This document shows positions 15,655-18,368 of a stretch of 18,368 nucleotides of DNA, in pieces. The stretch's first letter is position 1. Each line of letters starts with the position of its first letter. Below the pieces are notes generated by a model. The model was not told the DNA's origin, made no database searches, and worked only from the letters and a program-made list of their open reading frames with translations. Source of the DNA: Bacteroidia bacterium (GTDB taxonomy: Bacteria; Bacteroidota; Bacteroidia; Flavobacteriales; Flavobacteriaceae); contig JAHHLF010000038.1 of NCBI GenBank assembly GCA_018679315.1, positions 1-18,368 on the forward strand, in the 5' to 3' direction. The translations under genes were made by a program, and so were the position numbers.

Positions 15655-16284
15655 ATGATCACATCAACCTTAGATAAGAATACACAAGATGCTTTAAGTC
15701 CGGAAGGCGTACTTCAGGATCTTTACAATGGCAACCAACGCTTTCAGGGGCAAAATATGCAAGAAAGAGATTACGCCAGCCAACGTTCACATACCGTGAC
15801 AGGTCAATATCCAAAAGCCGTAGTGCTTTCCTGTATAGATTCCAGAGTACCTGTTGAAACAATTTTTGACCAGGGTATCGGGGATGTTTTTGTTGCTCGT
15901 GTTGCCGGTAATTTTGAGAATACAGATATCCTTGGAAGTCTGGAATATTCTTGTAAAGTGGCTGGAAGTAAACTTATACTTGTATTAGGCCATGAGGCTT
16001 GCGGAGCTGTAAAAGCAGCGTGCGATGGAGTGGAACTAGGTAATATTACACCCATGCTGGCAAATATTATCCCGGCAGTTAAACTTTCAGCTGAACAGGT
16101 TGAAGGAGAGGCAAATTCTTCGAATGCGGCATTTGTTAAGGCCACAGTCGAAAATAATGTCCGACTTACAATAGATCGCATTCGGGAACGAAGCCCTATT
16201 CTGAAAGAGATGGAAGAATCAGGTGAAATTGCGATCAAAGGAGGTGTCTACAACCTGGGCTCCGGACAAGTTGATTTCCTATAA
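15655..16284 (+). CDS. Beta-class carbonic anhydrase
   Basis: The enzyme interconverts CO2 and bicarbonate in the cytoplasm. The zinc ligands are clear: C60 with the D62-S-R64 dyad (SCIDSRVP), and H113 and C116 (GHEACGAVKAA). The 209 residues suit the family, and no signal peptide is seen. It lacks long extensions, so it is a plain bacterial beta-CA. It lies 20 bases upstream of the SulP gene on the same strand, so the two are probably co-transcribed. An AT-rich 85-base gap upstream (15570-15654) probably holds a promoter, but I found no good match. The pairing with SulP argues for bicarbonate supply to anaplerotic carboxylases or pH balance. Confidence 0.93.
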   Translation: MITSTLDKNTQDALSPEGVLQDLYNGNQRFQGQNMQERDYASQRSHTVTGQYPKAVVLSCIDSRVPVETIFDQGIGDVFVARVAGNFENTDILGSLEYSCKVAGSKLILVLGHEACGAVKAACDGVELGNITPMLANIIPAVKLSAEQVEGEANSSNAAFVKATVENNVRLTIDRIRERSPILKEMEESGEIAIKGGVYNLGSGQVDFL

Positions 16285-16304
16285 CCACTAAACCACAAAG
16301 CATT

Positions 16305-18209
16305 ATGAAAAATTTCTTTGCACATTTTAAGGGCGACCTATTAGGTGGTATCACCGCGGGAATCGTAGCACTACCTTTGGCCTTAGCCTTTGGTGTAAGT
16401 TCTGGTTTAGGTCCAAGTGCCGGTTTATACGGAGCTATTTTTATCAGTTTCTTCGCAGCCTTATTCGGGGGTACTAATACGCAGATCTCCGGGCCTACAG
16501 CTCCTATGACTGCCGTGAGTATGGTGATCATTGCTGGAATTGTAGCTATTTACGACGGCAGTGTCGCCAAGGCGCTCCCTGTGATTTTAGCTGTATTCCT
16601 ATTAGCCGGATTGATGCAGATCGTTTTAGGTGTACTTGGTATAGGTAAATACATAAGATATATTCCCTATCCCGTTGTTTCAGGATTTATGACAGCCATT
16701 GGGGTAATCATAATCGTTACCCAGATACTTCCCTCTTTAGGGTATTATCCAAAAGAGGATACCGATTATGTAGAGCCCTTTAAACCACAAGCCGAGGCAT
16801 TGATCCTTGAAAATATACTGGAAGACGAGGCCGAGGAAGGCATATTGGTCTTGGAAGATTTTGAGGAAACCATTTCCAGGGCCGATGAAATAACTATGGA
16901 AGCAATTAATGAAGAAGCAAAAACACTTGCTGCCAAAGAGGCTTCTGGTGTACTGGGTGCCTTAAACCTGATACCCCGTGCTTTAAATAATATCAATTAC
17001 CTGGAACTCATCCTTGCCTTGGTGACCATTGCTATCATATATGGGTTTAAGCGCATCACCAAAGTGGTCCCGAGTACCCTGGTCGCCTTATTGCTGGTAT
17101 CCGGTGTAGCTTATGGTTTTGGCCTTGATTATAGAACAATCGAACAGATCCCGGAAGGTTTTCCTATGCCCAATATGGAAATTTTTACCGGTTTTAAAGT
17201 ATCGAGTATTACCCCGTATTTCTTTACGGCCCTCACGCTTGCCTTACTGGGCGCAATAGATTCATTGCTTACAAGTATTGTGGCCGATAATATGACCAAG
17301 ACCAAGCACAAACCGAACAAAGAATTGATCGGGCAAGGTATTGGAAACAGTATTGCTGCGGTCTTCGGAGGTATCCCTGGTGCGGGAGCAACTATCCGTA
17401 CGGTGGTGAATATTAATTCTGGAGGGAAAACAAAGCTCTCGGGTATGATAGCCGGATTATTATTGTTAATGATCCTTCTTGCTATGGGGCCCATCGCCTC
17501 ACAAATCCCTGCTGCCGTGTTAGCCGGTATTCTGATCACCGTAGGAATCAGCGTCATGGATTATAAAGGATTGAAAGCCATTCCAAGTTTACCGAAAGAC
17601 ATGCACCTGGGTCCGATTCGCCTTAGTTCAGAAGTGATCGTAATGATCGTGGTGTTGGTATTGTCCACCTTTTGGAACCTGGTCTACGCTGTTGGTATCG
17701 GTCTTGTTATCGCTTCGTTGATGTTTATGAAGAAGATCGGGGATCTTACGGCTAAAAGATCCGATGTGAAATCTTTAGCAGTAGAAAAAGCATGGGCAGA
17801 TGAGCGCAATTTCCCAGAGCGATTAAAGGAGGAAGTCTTTATTAAGCATATCAAAGGGCCTCTTTTCTTTGGAACGACAAGTGATTTTCAGCAATTGTCT
17901 CAGCAAATTCCTGAAACGGCTAAGGTGGTCATAATTAGATTGGGAAGAATGCAATATATGGATCAATCCGGTCTCTATGCCATGGAAGATACGCTTTTGG
18001 AACTTCGAAAAAAGAAGATTATCCCTGCACTGGTTAATGTATTAGACCAACCACGCTATATGATGGAACGTATCGATATTATACCCGATTTGGTGCCGGA
18101 AAGTCTAATTTTTGATACTTTCAAAGATTGTTTGAATTGGATTCTGGAACATGAAAAACAGATTCACGAACTGCCCGTCCCAATTGAATCAGAACTGGTG
18201 AGTGAATAA
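16305..18209 (+). CDS. SulP-family anion transporter with STAS domain, probable bicarbonate transporter
   Basis: The 634-residue inner-membrane protein opens with the SulP signature GDLLGGITAGIVALPLALAF (10-29). Many hydrophobic segments run to about residue 475, as expected of the SLC26/SulP fold. A cytoplasmic STAS domain (about 508-615) includes the conserved YMDQSGLYAM (551-560). An unusual acidic segment (about 150-218) interrupts the membrane part. Family members move sulfate, bicarbonate or other anions. The carbonic anhydrase gene directly upstream (20 bases) makes bicarbonate, perhaps BicA-like with Na+ coupling, the most likely substrate. This is an inference, and sulfate remains possible. 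The gene ends in a strong terminator. Confidence 0.88.
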   Translation: MKNFFAHFKGDLLGGITAGIVALPLALAFGVSSGLGPSAGLYGAIFISFFAALFGGTNTQISGPTAPMTAVSMVIIAGIVAIYDGSVAKALPVILAVFLLAGLMQIVLGVLGIGKYIRYIPYPVVSGFMTAIGVIIIVTQILPSLGYYPKEDTDYVEPFKPQAEALILENILEDEAEEGILVLEDFEETISRADEITMEAINEEAKTLAAKEASGVLGALNLIPRALNNINYLELILALVTIAIIYGFKRITKVVPSTLVALLLVSGVAYGFGLDYRTIEQIPEGFPMPNMEIFTGFKVSSITPYFFTALTLALLGAIDSLLTSIVADNMTKTKHKPNKELIGQGIGNSIAAVFGGIPGAGATIRTVVNINSGGKTKLSGMIAGLLLLMILLAMGPIASQIPAAVLAGILITVGISVMDYKGLKAIPSLPKDMHLGPIRLSSEVIVMIVVLVLSTFWNLVYAVGIGLVIASLMFMKKIGDLTAKRSDVKSLAVEKAWADERNFPERLKEEVFIKHIKGPLFFGTTSDFQQLSQQIPETAKVVIIRLGRMQYMDQSGLYAMEDTLLELRKKKIIPALVNVLDQPRYMMERIDIIPDLVPESLIFDTFKDCLNWILEHEKQIHELPVPIESELVSE

Positions 18210-18214
18210 TTATA

Positions 18215-18242
18215 AAAAAGCCGTTATACAGCGGCTTTTTTT
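18215..18242. terminator. Bidirectional intrinsic terminator after SulP
   Basis: The inverted repeat AAAAAGCCG (18215-18223) pairs with CGGCTTTTT (18232-18240) and can be extended by a T-G wobble and a T-A pair to a four-base ATAC loop. A run of T follows to 18242 on the plus strand. The A-run before the stem makes the minus strand read as a hairpin plus T-tract too, so it can serve both SulP and the convergent gene. Confidence 0.88.
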
Positions 18243-18243
18243 A

Positions 18244-18368
18244 TTAGGTTGCCAGTTGTTGGGATCTAATATTAGCCGTTTTGATCATTCGGTAACCAAT
18301 ATAGATACAAACCAGGCCAACCAGTTCTGTAATAAACAGGACTTCTACATAACCGAACCGGGTAAAGC
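18244..18368 (-). CDS. Membrane protein of unknown family (partial, C-terminal end only)
   Basis: Reading on the minus strand, a frame enters from the right edge and ends with TAA at 18246-18244. It encodes about 41 residues that include a clear hydrophobic span (VEVLFITELVGLVCIYIGY) followed by a basic stretch (RMIKTANIRSQQLAT), as in a C-terminal transmembrane helix with a cytoplasmic tail. Too little is present to name it. It is convergent with SulP and shares the terminator at 18215-18242. The other two minus-strand frames contain stops, which supports this one. Confidence 0.5.
   Translation of the reverse strand, partial: FTRFGYVEVLFITELVGLVCIYIGYRMIKTANIRSQQLAT

Noticed and set aside
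15804..16238. Minus-strand frame of 144 codons opposite the carbonic anhydrase gene
   Set aside because: The plus strand encodes an intact beta-carbonic anhydrase with all zinc ligands. The antisense product has no recognisable features.
17129..17557. Minus-strand frame of 142 codons opposite the SulP gene
   Set aside because: It lies inside a clear SulP coding sequence and reflects the complement of hydrophobic codons.
1..18368. Mobile elements, CRISPR arrays, tRNA or rRNA genes, defence islands
   Set aside because: No spaced direct repeats, transposase or integrase frames, attachment-like repeats or RNA gene sequences were found. The AlbA_2 gene alone does not make a defence locus.

Overview
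The window looks like chromosomal DNA of a Bacteroidota member, most likely a marine flavobacterium. The grounds are a moderately AT-rich base composition, few Shine-Dalgarno sequences, promoter-like sequences close to the Bacteroidota pattern (TTTG or TTG, about 20 bases, TAnnTTTG), the complete moxR/DUF58/Bat gene order typical of the phylum, and a carbonic anhydrase/SulP pair known from marine flavobacteria. No rRNA, tRNA, CRISPR array, insertion sequence or phage gene was seen.

Left part (1-6076). A truncated SPFH-domain (YdjI-like) gene on the minus strand diverges from a plus-strand pair encoding a PfkB-family fructokinase and an amylosucrase, which overlap by ATGA. The amylosucrase would split sucrose into fructose and alpha-glucan, and the kinase would trap the fructose. 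The amylosucrase gene meets a convergent minus-strand operon (aldo/keto reductase, short-chain dehydrogenase, AlbA_2/Schlafen-like protein) and overlaps its last gene tail to tail by 14 bases.

Centre (6237-15208). Eight co-directional genes, nearly all overlapping or a few bases apart, form a full MoxR-Bat operon. They encode a MoxR AAA+ ATPase, a DUF58 protein, a two-membrane-span protein with a BatD-like N-terminus, BatA and BatB (membrane-anchored VWA proteins with intact MIDAS motifs), BatC (TPR plus a charged low-complexity tail), BatD (large periplasmic protein with one anchor) and BatE (TPR, two membrane spans, SH3). They probably build an envelope-associated ATPase/VWA machine linked in other bacteria to oxidative-stress tolerance. 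Its biochemical role is not settled.

Right part (15209-18368). A small exported or membrane-anchored protein of unknown function is followed by a beta-carbonic anhydrase and a SulP-family anion transporter with a STAS domain. The last two probably work as a bicarbonate uptake and interconversion pair. A strong bidirectional terminator separates SulP from the 3' end of a convergent membrane-protein gene that runs off the window.

Most of the window is conserved flavobacterial gene content. I saw no clear sign of a wholly new system. The points most worth a second look are the amylosucrase-fructokinase pair, the extra BatD-like/C-terminal-domain protein in the Bat operon, the acidic insertion in SulP, and the uncharacterised small protein between batE and the carbonic anhydrase gene.
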